Assembly: GCF_900635155.1 (NCBI RefSeq)
Contig: NZ_LR134002.1
Coordinates: 744,001 to 808,000 of the forward strand
From: Streptococcus sanguinis
GTDB taxonomy: Bacteria > Bacillota > Bacilli > Lactobacillales > Streptococcaceae
Direction of reading: 5' to 3'
DNA length: 64,000 bases
The position numbers were made by a program, and so were the translations under genes. The first letter of the stretch is position 1. Each line of letters opens with the position of its first letter. Below are positions 53,387 to 63,612 of the stretch, one piece after another. A model generated the notes under the pieces. That model was not told the DNA's origin, did not search any database, and saw only the letters and a list, made by a program, of their open reading frames with translations.

Positions 53387-54736
53387 TTATCGCATGGTCA
53401 CGAACTCTTCGGAGCCAGTCGGGTGAATAGCAACTGTGGCATCAAAGTCAGCCTTGGTAGCGCCCATCTTGACAGCGACAGCGAAGCCCTGAATCATCTC
53501 ATCTACTCCGTAGCCAATGCCGTGCAGTCCAACGACCTTTTCATCCTCACCGGCAGTGATGAGCTTGAACTTGGCCTGTTGGCGGTGCTGGGTAACAGCT
53601 GAATACATGGATGTGAAGCTAGATGTATAGACACGGATATTTTCAGCTCCGTAAGTCTTGATAGCCTCTACCTCAGTCAGGCCGACTGTCCCAATAGCGG
53701 GATGGGAGAAGACAACAGTTGGAATAGTTGAGTAGTCCATTTTAGCATTTGTTTTACCATTGAAAAGACGCTCAGACAGAGTTCGTCCAGCCTTGATAGC
53801 AACAGGAGTTAATTCTTTTTCACCTGTTACATCGCCTAGAGCATAGATACCTGGAACCACAGTGTTTTGGTACTCATCGACAGCGATGAAGCCACGTTCA
53901 TTGAGAGTTACGCCAGCTGCTTCCAGATTGAGGTCTTGAACATTTGGCTTACGGCCGATGGCCCAAATAACATGCTGGGATGTGTGGCTGCTGCCATCTT
54001 CAAAGTAGAGCTTGAGCTGGCCATCAGGAAGTTTTTCCAGCTTTTGCGGAATCTTATGGGTATGAAGCTGGAGCCCAGAGTTTTCCATTTCTTGGAGCAG
54101 ACCGTCAATCAGATAGCTGTCAAAGTTGCGCAGCGGACGATCCTTACGAACAAAAAGGTCTGTTTTAACTCCTAGAGCATGGAGCACTCCGGCTAGCTCA
54201 ACTGCTATATAGCCTGCTCCGACAATGGCAACAGATTCAGGTAACTCTTCCCAAGCGAAGACATCATCGGAAGTTTCTCCGTAGCCTGCGCCAGGGATAT
54301 TTGGAATAGCAGCATGAGCACCTGTTGCGATAACGATATGCTTGGCGCGAATAAGCTCACCGTTGACTTGGACAGTGTTTGCATCCACAAAACGGGCACG
54401 GCCTTCGATCAGCTCAACACCATTGCGCTTGAAGCTACCATCGTAGGACGAACGTGCTCTGTCAATATAAGCTTCTCGATTTTTCCGAAGGGTAGCAAAA
54501 TCAAAAGCATGATTATCAGAGGTAAAGCCGTAGTCTGGTCCATAATGCTGGATAGCTTCAGCTATTTGGGCTCCGTACCACATAATCTTCTTTGGGACAC
54601 AGCCGACATTGACACAGGTGCCACCCAGTTTCTTTTCTTCAATAACGGCAACCTTGGCACCGTATTCGCCGGCCCGATTCATGGTAGCAATTCCCCCGCT
54701 GCCACCGCCAATAGCAATCATATCAAATTCTTTCAT
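53387..54736 (-). CDS. gor: Glutathione-disulfide reductase
   Basis: I place the start at 54736 (449 residues) because AGGAG precedes that ATG; an upstream frame to 54850 adds non-homologous residues. The FAD motif GGGSGG (10-15), redox-active Cys41 and Cys46 in [13 protein letters not shown], an NAD(P) motif ([11 protein letters not shown]) and the C-terminal dimer-active-site HPTGSEEF are all present. It reduces glutathione disulfide with NADPH in the cytoplasm. It pairs functionally with zwf (NADPH) and the glutathione peroxidase at 62982. Confidence 0.96.
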   Translation of the reverse strand: MKEFDMIAIGGGSGGIATMNRAGEYGAKVAVIEEKKLGGTCVNVGCVPKKIMWYGAQIAEAIQHYGPDYGFTSDNHAFDFATLRKNREAYIDRARSSYDGSFKRNGVELIEGRARFVDANTVQVNGELIRAKHIVIATGAHAAIPNIPGAGYGETSDDVFAWEELPESVAIVGAGYIAVELAGVLHALGVKTDLFVRKDRPLRNFDSYLIDGLLQEMENSGLQLHTHKIPQKLEKLPDGQLKLYFEDGSSHTSQHVIWAIGRKPNVQDLNLEAAGVTLNERGFIAVDEYQNTVVPGIYALGDVTGEKELTPVAIKAGRTLSERLFNGKTNAKMDYSTIPTVVFSHPAIGTVGLTEVEAIKTYGAENIRVYTSSFTSMYSAVTQHRQQAKFKLITAGEDEKVVGLHGIGYGVDEMIQGFAVAVKMGATKADFDATVAIHPTGSEEFVTMR

Positions 54737-54896
54737 CTTGTTAGAATCTCCTTCTATTATATGAGGTAATTGTACCTTTTTTAGCAGGTGAATGCAAAAA
54801 TCTGCTACGGATTTGAGCGGAGTGACTATCTGAGATAAAATAGCAACCATTTGTGAAAAACTGTAAATTTTTTTTAGAAGAATTATGATAGCCTTG

Positions 54897-54905
54897 TGAT
54901 ATAAT
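54897..54905 (+). promoter_or_regulatory. Extended -10 promoter of the efflux operon
   Basis: TGATATAAT, about 40 bases before the adaptor gene start. Confidence 0.7.
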
Positions 54906-54914
54906 ATAACAAAA

Positions 54915-54928
54915 GAAAATCGTTTTCA
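54915..54928 (+). promoter_or_regulatory. cre-like site in the efflux operon leader
   Basis: On the minus strand it reads TGAAAACGATTTTC, matching the cre consensus and sharing its first nine bases with the ccpA cre at 18010. It lies just after the expected transcription start, where CcpA would block elongation. Confidence 0.5.
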
Positions 54929-54946
54929 TCAAGAGGAGGAAAAAAG

Positions 54947-56110
54947 ATGAAAAAGTTAAAGAAATGGCAATTATTTAGCATTATTGGAGCTACGATTGCA
55001 GTTGTTGCAGGAGCAATTCTCTTCATGTTTTTAAATGGAGGGAATCCTTCTGAAATGCCTGTCGATACGACTCCGCTGGTTCAGAAGGCCAAGGAAGGTT
55101 CAGTGGCTTCTTCAGTCTTGCTGACAGGAAATGTCACAGCCAGCAATGAGCAGTACATCTACTATGACAGCACCAAGGGTGACTTGGAAAATGTTCTGGT
55201 CAATGTAGGCGACCAAGTGACTGCCGGTCAAGCGTTGGTAACTTATAAAAGTGCAGAGGCTCAGGCAGCTTATGATGCAGCTGCTCGGGCGGTTAGCAAA
55301 GCTGATCGTCAATTGCATGACTTGCAGACCAATGGTGTGACTGTAAATACAACCGGCGACGAAGAAGCAGATGGTGCGTCTGAAGCTCAGGCTCAGCGTT
55401 CTGTGGAGTCTCAGGCAGCTGATCTGCGCGATGCTCGAGCTGATGCAGTTGATAATATGAACAAAGCACAAGCTACTCTCAATGCCTTGACAGTGACCAG
55501 CACAGCAGATGGTACGGTCGTAGAAGTAAACCGCGATGTTTCAAAATCAACAACAGGTGCTACTCAAACCTTGGTTCACATCGTCAGCAATGGGAATCTG
55601 CAGATTAAGGGTGAATTATCCGAATACAATCTGGCTAACTTGTCTGTCGGTCAAGAAGTGACCATTACATCAAAAGTTTACCCAGACAAGAAATGGACTG
55701 GTAAAATCAGCTACATTTCCAACTATCCGAAAGACGGCCAGCAGGCAGCAGCTCAACCATCTGGAACAGGTGGCAGCGGAACAGCTTCAGGTTCTAAATA
55801 TCCATTTACAATTGACATTACCAGCGAGATTGGTGAGCTCAAACAAGGCTTCTCTGTCAATATTGAAGTTAAAAACAATACTCAGGGACTCATTGTGCCA
55901 GTCAGCAGTGTGGTAATGGACGGAGACAAGAACTATGTTTGGGTCCTGGAAAAAGGAGTTGCCAAGAAGACAGAAGTGACGCTCGGAAATGCTGATGCTG
56001 AAAATCAAGAAATCTCATCTGGTTTGACAAAGGATAGTAAAGTTATCATCAATCCGACAGATAGCTTGAAAGACGGTCAAGAGGTGAAATCTTATGAAGA
56101 AGCTAATTGA
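54947..56110 (+). CDS. Efflux adaptor protein (HlyD/MacA-like)
   Basis: The 387-residue protein has an N-terminal transmembrane anchor (about 8-28). A split biotinyl-lipoyl domain follows (GNVTASNEQYIYYDSTKGDLENVLVNVGDQVTAGQ, then VTSTADGTVVEVNRDVS) around a helical hairpin (about 95-175). Beta-barrel and membrane-proximal domains end the protein. A Gly/Ser/Thr-rich loop lies near 268-282 (SGTGGSGTASGSK). In Gram-positives such adaptors couple a MacB-type transporter to extracellular substrates. Its end overlaps the ATPase gene by 17 bases. Confidence 0.92.
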   Translation: MKKLKKWQLFSIIGATIAVVAGAILFMFLNGGNPSEMPVDTTPLVQKAKEGSVASSVLLTGNVTASNEQYIYYDSTKGDLENVLVNVGDQVTAGQALVTYKSAEAQAAYDAAARAVSKADRQLHDLQTNGVTVNTTGDEEADGASEAQAQRSVESQAADLRDARADAVDNMNKAQATLNALTVTSTADGTVVEVNRDVSKSTTGATQTLVHIVSNGNLQIKGELSEYNLANLSVGQEVTITSKVYPDKKWTGKISYISNYPKDGQQAAAQPSGTGGSGTASGSKYPFTIDITSEIGELKQGFSVNIEVKNNTQGLIVPVSSVVMDGDKNYVWVLEKGVAKKTEVTLGNADAENQEISSGLTKDSKVIINPTDSLKDGQEVKSYEEAN

Positions 56111-56792
56111 GTTAAAAAATATTAATAAGAGCTATCGCAATGGAGACCAGGAACTGCAGGTATTAAAAGACATCAGTCTGGAGGTTGAAGAGGGCGAGTT
56201 TGTGGCCATCATGGGACCGTCTGGATCTGGTAAGTCTACTTTGATGAATATCATTGGGATGCTGGATCGTCCGACCACTGGTGAATACCATCTAGGAAGC
56301 GAAGAAGTAGCTAAGCTAGGTGATAAGAAGCTGGCCAAGGTTCGAAATAAGCAAATCGGCTTTGTCTTCCAGCAGTTCTTTCTCTTGTCTAAGCTTAATG
56401 CCTTGCAAAATGTGGAACTGCCCTTAATCTATGCAGGAGTCGGTCAATCTAAACGTAAGTCCTTGGCTGAGCAGTTTCTGACCAAGGTGGAGCTGGACAC
56501 GCGGATGCACCACTTACCTTCAGAGCTTTCTGGAGGACAGAAGCAGCGGGTAGCCATTGCGCGTGCTTTGGTCAATAATCCTTCGCTGATTCTGGCTGAC
56601 GAACCGACGGGGGCCCTAGATACCAAGACTGGCGAGCAGATTATGGAGCTCTTAACTGAGCTCAATCGAGAAGGGAAAACCATTATCATGGTAACCCACG
56701 AGCCTGAGATTGCTGCCTATGCCAAACGGCAGATTGTCATTCGTGACGGTGTCATCTCATCTGATAGCGCTAAGGAAGGAGGACTAGTCTAA
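56094..56792 (+). CDS. MacB-type ABC transporter ATP-binding protein
   Basis: The 232-residue ATPase has Walker A GPSGSGKST (about 41-49), Q-loop FVFQQFFLL, signature LSGGQKQRVAIARAL, Walker [13 protein letters not shown] and H-loop [14 protein letters not shown] defines the LolD/MacB branch. Its ATG is inside the adaptor gene and its stop overlaps the permease ATG by one base. The three form a tripartite-like exporter, possibly for peptides or antimicrobials. Confidence 0.95.
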   Translation: MKKLIELKNINKSYRNGDQELQVLKDISLEVEEGEFVAIMGPSGSGKSTLMNIIGMLDRPTTGEYHLGSEEVAKLGDKKLAKVRNKQIGFVFQQFFLLSKLNALQNVELPLIYAGVGQSKRKSLAEQFLTKVELDTRMHHLPSELSGGQKQRVAIARALVNNPSLILADEPTGALDTKTGEQIMELLTELNREGKTIIMVTHEPEIAAYAKRQIVIRDGVISSDSAKEGGLV

Positions 56793-58060
56793 TGCAAAAC
56801 TGGAAATTTGCCATTAGCTCCATTCTTGGACACAAGATGCGGTCTTTCCTGACCATGATTGGGATTATTATCGGAGTGGCTTCGGTTGTGGTTATCATGG
56901 CCTTAGGAGATTCCATTACCCGACGGGTCAATGAGAGTTTTACCAAAAGTCAGAAAAACATGCGTCTCGTCTTTTCTCCTAAAAAGAGCAAGGACGGATC
57001 CTATACACAAACAGCTGATCTCTATTCTGTAAATGTAGAAGATGAAAGCGAAGAAGTGGTGGAACCACCCAAGGCCCAGGAAGCCTGGGTTAAGGAATTG
57101 ACCCATATCAAGGGAGTGGACGGCTACTATGTGACCAACTCAGCTATGGAAACCTTTAGCTACGAAAATAAGCAGGCTGAGCGCGTCAACTTTGTCGGTG
57201 CAAACATGACCTATATTCAGGTGAAAAAATACAAAATAATTGCTGGTCGTGCTCTGAGACAGCAAGACTATCAAGGCTTTGCCAGTGTTGTGCTGCTAGA
57301 CGAAGGTCTGGCTGCGACCCTCTTTTCTTCCGCTGAAGAGGCAATCAATAAAATTGTAACAGTGGGTGCCAGTAACTATCGGGTGATTGGGGTTTATAGA
57401 GATCCTGAAACTGCTGCTGCATCTGGCTCTATGCAGGTCTATGGAGGTAATGCTATTACAACCAATACACTCATAGCCGCAAACTTTGGAGTAGATGAAA
57501 TTTCAGAGATTGTTCTTCGAGTGAATGATACTAGCTTAGTTCCAGAACTTGGCCCTAAGGTTGCCAAGAAATTAACAGAAATTGCGGGACTCCAACAGGG
57601 AGAATATCAAGTGACAGATGATAGTGCCCTCTATCAGGAAGTGCAAAATATTTATGGTGCCATGACAGGAGTTATCGGTGCCATCGCCGGAATCTCACTC
57701 TTTGTTGGTGGTATTGGCGTTATGAATATCATGTTGGTATCGGTCACTGAGCGGACTCGTGAAATAGGTCTACGGAAGGCTCTGGGAGCAACGCGTGGCA
57801 ATATTTTGATGCAATTTTTGATTGAGTCTATGATTTTGACACTGATTGGTGGTTTGATTGGCCTGCTTCTAGCTGCAGGACTTGCGTCTGTATTAGGCTC
57901 AGCCATGAGTCAAATGCTGGAAGGAATACCAGTAACGGTATCTCTACCAGTCAGCATCGTTAGCCTTCTCTTCTCAGCAACCATTGGTGTTCTCTTCGGA
58001 ATCTTGCCAGCCAACAAGGCCTCCAAACTGGATCCAATCGAAGCACTGAGATATGAATAA
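56792..58060 (+). CDS. MacB-type ABC transporter permease
   Basis: The 422-residue permease has a transmembrane helix at about 18-42, a MacB-type extracytoplasmic domain (about 45-290) and three C-terminal helices (about 295-410) of the FtsX domain. Motifs such as SVTERTREIGLRKALGATRGNIL and the C-terminal PANKASKLDPIEALRYE are typical. It partners the preceding ATPase and adaptor. A terminator follows. Confidence 0.95.
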   Translation: MQNWKFAISSILGHKMRSFLTMIGIIIGVASVVVIMALGDSITRRVNESFTKSQKNMRLVFSPKKSKDGSYTQTADLYSVNVEDESEEVVEPPKAQEAWVKELTHIKGVDGYYVTNSAMETFSYENKQAERVNFVGANMTYIQVKKYKIIAGRALRQQDYQGFASVVLLDEGLAATLFSSAEEAINKIVTVGASNYRVIGVYRDPETAAASGSMQVYGGNAITTNTLIAANFGVDEISEIVLRVNDTSLVPELGPKVAKKLTEIAGLQQGEYQVTDDSALYQEVQNIYGAMTGVIGAIAGISLFVGGIGVMNIMLVSVTERTREIGLRKALGATRGNILMQFLIESMILTLIGGLIGLLLAAGLASVLGSAMSQMLEGIPVTVSLPVSIVSLLFSATIGVLFGILPANKASKLDPIEALRYE

Positions 58061-58069
58061 AATAATAAA

Positions 58070-58092
58070 AGTCTGGGGAACCAGGCTTTTTT
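58070..58092 (+). terminator. Terminator of the efflux operon
   Basis: AGTCTGG (58070-58076), loop GGAA, CCAGGCT (58081-58087), T-run. Confidence 0.88.
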
Positions 58093-58101
58093 GTGATGTA
58101 A

Positions 58102-58129
58102 AAATCCTGCTGGAATTCCAGCAGGATTT
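58102..58129. terminator. 28-bp perfect palindrome, terminator of lysS
   Basis: The perfect dyad is centred on GAATTC, with arms beginning AAATCCTGCTGG. On the minus strand a T-run follows the arm, ending lysS transcripts; a TTTGTTTT lies on the plus side. Confidence 0.8.
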
Positions 58130-58157
58130 GTTTTCTTAATATCGTATAAAATACAGA

Positions 58158-59669
<1,512 letters not shown>

Positions 59670-59748
59670 CTACCTATTTTATCACAAAAGATAGGGAAAT
59701 TCATCTATATTTGGCTACAAAGTAAGAAAAAAAGCTAGAAATCCAGCT

Positions 59749-60384
59749 TTAATTTTCTGCCTTTTCAACTAAATAATCCGTATTATTCCAAGTAATCAGT
59801 TCAAAATTCTCAAAGTCTTCTGTTTCAAGGATGGTGATACTGGCATTGGTCAGACCGCCATTCTTGCGCAAAAGAGGTGTGTCATAGCCCAGCATGGTTC
59901 GAATGCTGGCGGTTAAGTTAGCTCCGTGCCCGACAATGAGGATTTGTTCATAGTCCTTGTCCTTTAAGGTCTTAATAAAGGAAATGGTCCGGTGGGTTGT
60001 ATGGTAGACTGACTCAGCGTCAAAAAAAGTATGATTAAACTGTGAGAGATTGTGGCGGAAGGCTGTCATCTGGTGAGGATAGATGGCTTCTATGGTAGAG
60101 ATTTTTGCGCCTTCCAGTTTTCCCAACTGCCATTCTCGCAGTTCAGGTACTGATACGATTTCAGTCGGAAACTGGCTTTCTTCTTGAATAATCTCAGCAG
60201 AGCGAACGGCACGAGGGAGGTCGCTGCTGAAAATCTTGCCAAATTGTGTCTGAGCCAGATGTTTTCCTAGGGTATGCAGTTCTTCAACGGCGGTTGGCAG
60301 CAGTGGCGAATCGCCGCTGGCTCCCTGAAAGCGGCCTTCCCGATTCCATTCCGTTCTTCCGTGTCGGACAAAGTATAATTTCAT
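59749..60384 (-). CDS. Histidine phosphatase (phosphoglycerate mutase-like)
   Basis: The 211-residue protein has the RHG motif FVRHGRTEWNREGRFQG (His8), a second Arg (SSDLPRAVRSAEI), and the late GHGANL His. Cofactor-dependent mutases and phosphatases share these. The divergent lid and size suggest a phosphatase (GpmB/PhoE-like) rather than glycolytic mutase. Substrate unknown. Confidence 0.9.
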   Translation of the reverse strand: MKLYFVRHGRTEWNREGRFQGASGDSPLLPTAVEELHTLGKHLAQTQFGKIFSSDLPRAVRSAEIIQEESQFPTEIVSVPELREWQLGKLEGAKISTIEAIYPHQMTAFRHNLSQFNHTFFDAESVYHTTHRTISFIKTLKDKDYEQILIVGHGANLTASIRTMLGYDTPLLRKNGGLTNASITILETEDFENFELITWNNTDYLVEKAEN

Positions 60385-60446
60385 AGTGGTTGATTGTTTC
60401 TTTCTTATTAGAGTTTATTGAGAATATTAGGTGCAGTATTGAAGAA

Positions 60447-60932
60447 TTATGAGCTAGGATTTTCCTTGAGATCTGCAAAGTCAGCTTGAACAAAATCCGC
60501 CAAATCTTGAGCCTTGATTTCGATACTGCGGCCGACTTCGCCAGCTGACACGATGATGCTATCTCGCTCTAGAGCTGACTGGTCGATATAGATTGGAAAG
60601 TTATGCTTTTGCCGGATACCGACAGGATTATTGGCTCCGTGAATATAGCCTGTTGTCTTTTCCAAGTCTTTCTGAGGAATCATACTGACTTTTTTATTAC
60701 CAGAAATTTTGGCCATTTTCTTTTCGGACAGATGCTCTGTGATTGGCAGGATACCAATCAGTGTACCAGTCTTGTCTCCTGTCAAGGCCAAGGTTTTATA
60801 AATCTGCGAACGATCCAAACCATCGGCTGGCTGTTCTGCTAAGGCATTTAGCTGCAGACCTTGATGTTCAATCTTAGCCTTGCTTAAAATTTGCTCGACC
60901 AGTGTTTTTTTGATTTTTGTTTTTTTAGCCAT
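60447..60932 (-). CDS. YbaK/EbsC-type Cys-tRNA(Pro) deacylase
   Basis: The 161-residue protein carries the YbaK pattern: TGDKTGTLIGILPITEHLSEKK, KDLEKTTGYIHGANNPVGIRQKHNFPIYID and IIVSAGEVGRSIEIKAQDLA. Such proteins hydrolyse mischarged Cys-tRNA-Pro. EbsC of Enterococcus was first linked to surface aggregation control. It overlaps the DUF368 gene by 8 bases. Confidence 0.93.
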   Translation of the reverse strand: MAKKTKIKKTLVEQILSKAKIEHQGLQLNALAEQPADGLDRSQIYKTLALTGDKTGTLIGILPITEHLSEKKMAKISGNKKVSMIPQKDLEKTTGYIHGANNPVGIRQKHNFPIYIDQSALERDSIIVSAGEVGRSIEIKAQDLADFVQADFADLKENPSS

Positions 60933-61773
60933 TAGTATATCTCTCTTCTAATTGTGACATCCAGAGTCCCAGCCAGGTTCCCAGACCGAAGAAAAAGGCT
61001 GCAAGGACAAGTGTCAATATAGAAACTCCATGATAGCTAATGCTTTCACTGTTTCCTGCTTGAGGCACTACAATGAGAAGGGTACTGGACAGGACGATGC
61101 CAATGATAAAATGATAAACTCGAGAGTAGTAGTTTTTCAAAATATGATCCATCAGCTTAGAGAAGAGAATCAGTGCTAAGGCTCCTCCTATTCCGATAGG
61201 AAGAAAGGTGCCCAAGAGATCCAGTTTGCGGAAGCCGTTCAGCATAGGAGCGTAGAGCCCTAAAATCAGGAGAAGGTTGGACGGACTGAGTCCGGGAATT
61301 AAAATGCCCAGTCCAATCAAAGCTCCTGCTAAGATAAAAGAGAGGAAGTTAGCTGGCAAGGTGCCGACCATCCCATTTAAGGAATAAAGAAAGATTCCTG
61401 AGAGAATGAGGCTGACCCAGAAAACGAGAATATCAATCCGATCACGCTCACTTTTAGCGACAGACTCTTTAATAAGGCTAGGAACAGTCCCGATGATAAC
61501 TCCGGCAAATCCCCAAAGGACAATCACTTTGTAGTTGTCCAGCAGCAGATTGACAGGATAGGAGAAGGCGGCAATTCCTAAAACCATTCCGATTCCAACT
61601 GGTATGAAATAGAGAACATTTTCGACGAAGTTTTCTTTTAAATGTGCTAAAAAATGAATCAGGCGTTCGTAAATACCTAAGATAGCTGCTAAAACACCGC
61701 CTGAAACTCCTGGCAAAATAAAGCCAAGTGCAATGACCATTCCTTTGAAAATTCTATTCAACCAAGAAATCAT
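60925..61773 (-). CDS. DUF368 membrane protein (polyprenyl-phosphate transporter type)
   Basis: From ATG 61773, with AAAGGAAAA upstream, the protein has 282 residues; the longer start at 61797 has no ribosome site. It has about eight to nine transmembrane helices and the repeated family motifs GFILPGVSGGVLAAILGIYE and LIPGLSPSNLLLILGLY. DUF368 members (PopT) were shown to recycle undecaprenyl-phosphate across the membrane. It would support wall synthesis alongside FtsW. Confidence 0.88.
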   Translation of the reverse strand: MISWLNRIFKGMVIALGFILPGVSGGVLAAILGIYERLIHFLAHLKENFVENVLYFIPVGIGMVLGIAAFSYPVNLLLDNYKVIVLWGFAGVIIGTVPSLIKESVAKSERDRIDILVFWVSLILSGIFLYSLNGMVGTLPANFLSFILAGALIGLGILIPGLSPSNLLLILGLYAPMLNGFRKLDLLGTFLPIGIGGALALILFSKLMDHILKNYYSRVYHFIIGIVLSSTLLIVVPQAGNSESISYHGVSILTLVLAAFFFGLGTWLGLWMSQLEERYTNG

Positions 61774-61872
61774 TGTATTTTCCTTTTCTAATTTCATTTA
61801 TCAAATCATTATATCATAAAATATAGGCTTTATTAAGAGGAAACGGCTGGAAATTTCCTATTTTTTGACAAT

Positions 61873-61908
61873 AAAAAACGACAGCAGTCTTTGAGACTTA
61901 AGCTGTCG
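61873..61908 (-). terminator. Terminator of the GH25 gene
   Basis: CGACAGC (61879-61885) pairs with GCTGTCG (61902-61908) with an inner AGTCT/AGACT helix. On the minus strand a T-run follows. Confidence 0.85.
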
Positions 61909-61915
61909 CTCTGAG

Positions 61916-62773
61916 CTATTGGTTTTCTTTAGGAACTGTAAATAGCTTTTGATAAGTAGCTGTCTGGTCTTTCAAGGTTGACAGCTGGTTCAAATCAAGA
62001 TAATGAGAGAAACCAGTCAGCTGACCTTGTGATGTGTACTGATGCAAGTCGTAATCTTGCTCAGTATTTGGTGCGGCATTGTAGTAGCCGTCGTCATTAC
62101 CATAAGTCGGAATCCAAATTGCTGTGAACTTATCAGTAGAGATACTGTGTTCCTCCATAAAATAAGTTCCAATATAGATACCAATATTTTTAACACCAAG
62201 TGACTCTAGCTTGGCTCGGAAAGCTTCAACTCCCGCATTCATGTCAGACATGGTCTTTTCTTCGACGTCTAGCCAATAATAGGTTGGATGGTACTTGGCA
62301 GAAGCCTTGTAGAAACTTTCGGCTTCTTTTTCCATTTCCTTTTTGCTATTGGCGGCCACATAGGCATAGACCGCGACAGGGATGTTGCGCTTTTGAAATT
62401 CTTTGATATGTCTTTCATAAGACTTGTCCAGACCATTCAGATGAGTTGCTGCATTTTCTTTTTTTGCCTGCGCTCCACTATGAACACGGACAATTACTCC
62501 CGAAACATTCTGTGCGAGTAAGTCGTAATTAATCTCACTTGGCAGCTGCCAGCCAGAAATGTCAATGATTGGTCTGGAAATAAACTCTTCATCCAAGGAC
62601 GAATCATCAGATGTTTCCTCTTTTTTTGAGGAACTTGGAGTTTGTTTAGTTTGTGAAATTTTTGCCTGTGCTTGCTTTTCCTGAGAGTCAGTAATTTGCT
62701 TGCTTATCAAAATAAAAGCGATAAAAGAAGCAAAGAAAATTAGGATTGCAAGCGGTTTAATCCTCTTCCTCAT
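61916..62773 (-). CDS. GH25 lysozyme-like protein, membrane-anchored
   Basis: The 285-residue protein has an N-terminal hydrophobic anchor or signal (IKPLAILIFFASFIAFILI, about 5-24) and a Ser/Lys/Glu-rich linker (about 28-62). The GH25 domain follows, with catalytic-type acidic residues in IIDISGWQ (Asp) and YYWLDVEEKTM (Asp, Glu). Later parts include GVKNIGIYIGTYF, AIWIPTYG and DYDLHQYTSQG. It is expected to cleave peptidoglycan glycan strands outside the membrane. VicR control is plausible but no VicR box was confirmed. Confidence 0.9.
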   Translation of the reverse strand: MRKRIKPLAILIFFASFIAFILISKQITDSQEKQAQAKISQTKQTPSSSKKEETSDDSSLDEEFISRPIIDISGWQLPSEINYDLLAQNVSGVIVRVHSGAQAKKENAATHLNGLDKSYERHIKEFQKRNIPVAVYAYVAANSKKEMEKEAESFYKASAKYHPTYYWLDVEEKTMSDMNAGVEAFRAKLESLGVKNIGIYIGTYFMEEHSISTDKFTAIWIPTYGNDDGYYNAAPNTEQDYDLHQYTSQGQLTGFSHYLDLNQLSTLKDQTATYQKLFTVPKENQ

Positions 62774-62850
62774 ACTGGTTTATTTTAACTTAAAACAAAT
62801 AAAAAAGCAAAAAATATCCCCAGAATTGCCGGAAAATGAATGAAATGTAA

Positions 62851-62917
62851 TATAATTGAAATATTATAAAGCAAAAACAAGACGTTTTGAAAGTTCAAAA
62901 TGCCTTGTTTTTTTAAA
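62851..62917 (+). other. Promoter-like box and strong hairpin in an intergenic region
   Basis: TATAAT (62851-62856), with TTGCCG 19 bases upstream, is followed by a hairpin from about 62875 (AAACAAG, GTTTTGAA) to 62917 (TTCAAAA, CTTGTTT) with a T-run. This could produce a short plus-strand RNA of about 55 bases, or end transcripts from both sides. Confidence 0.4.
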
Positions 62918-62981
62918 GAGATTAGTCAGGCTGTGGAAGGTGATTTTTCGTTGGCTAAATCGTTTTGCTTTTTCTTACCTT

Positions 62982-63458
62982 TTATAATAGCTTTTGAATG
63001 AGCTCTTCAATCTTTTGGGGAGAAGTTTGTGGAGAGAAGCGTTTGACAACTTTGCCGTCTCGGCTAACCAGAAACTTTGTGAAATTCCACTTTATATTTT
63101 CGCCCAGAAGACCGCTTTTTTCTTTTTTGAGCCAGTCAAAGAGTGGAGCGGTATGAGGACCATTGACATCAATCTTAGCAAATCGAGGAAAGGTCGTTCC
63201 GTAGTTAAGGCTGCAAAAGCTATTGATGTCTGCAGCGTCTCCAGGGGCCTGCTGGCCAAACTGATTGCAGGGGAAATCCAGGATTTCAAATCCGTCTTTC
63301 TGATAGCGCTCATAGAGTTCCTGCAGTTCTTGGTACTGAGGAGTGAAGCCGCAGCCGGTCGCTGTATTGACAATCAGCAGAATCTTTCCTTTATAATCAC
63401 TCATTTTTTGCGGACTTCCGTCTTGTTTTTGGATTTCGATATCATAAATGTCTGTCAT
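62982..63458 (-). CDS. Glutathione peroxidase
   Basis: The 158-residue thioredoxin-fold peroxidase has the active-site Cys36 in NTATGCGFTPQY, the FPCNQFGQQ motif (Gln, Cys) and WNFTKFLV (catalytic Trp and Asn). It is a Cys, not selenocysteine, enzyme of the BsaA/Gpo type. It reduces peroxides with glutathione or thioredoxin. AAAGGAGGACA is an excellent ribosome site. Confidence 0.95.
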   Translation of the reverse strand: MTDIYDIEIQKQDGSPQKMSDYKGKILLIVNTATGCGFTPQYQELQELYERYQKDGFEILDFPCNQFGQQAPGDAADINSFCSLNYGTTFPRFAKIDVNGPHTAPLFDWLKKEKSGLLGENIKWNFTKFLVSRDGKVVKRFSPQTSPQKIEELIQKLL

Positions 63459-63569
63459 GTTGTCCTCCTTTATCTACCCTCTATCTTATCATATTTTGAT
63501 GACAAAACAGCAAAGCAAGCCATGATTGTCCCTGTCTTTGCGCTAGTGCTTTTTTTTCAATCCAAAAGG

Positions 63570-63578
63570 TGGTATAAT
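63570..63578 (+). promoter_or_regulatory. Extended -10 promoter of ftsW
   Basis: TGGTATAAT, 34 bases before ATG 63613. Confidence 0.7.
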
Positions 63579-63612
63579 GAGAATTGAATTTTTAGAAGTT
63601 TAATGGTGAAAT

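Noticed and set aside
54737..54850. N-terminal extension of gor
   Set aside because: The 38 extra residues are unlike the family, and AGGAG points to the ATG at 54736.
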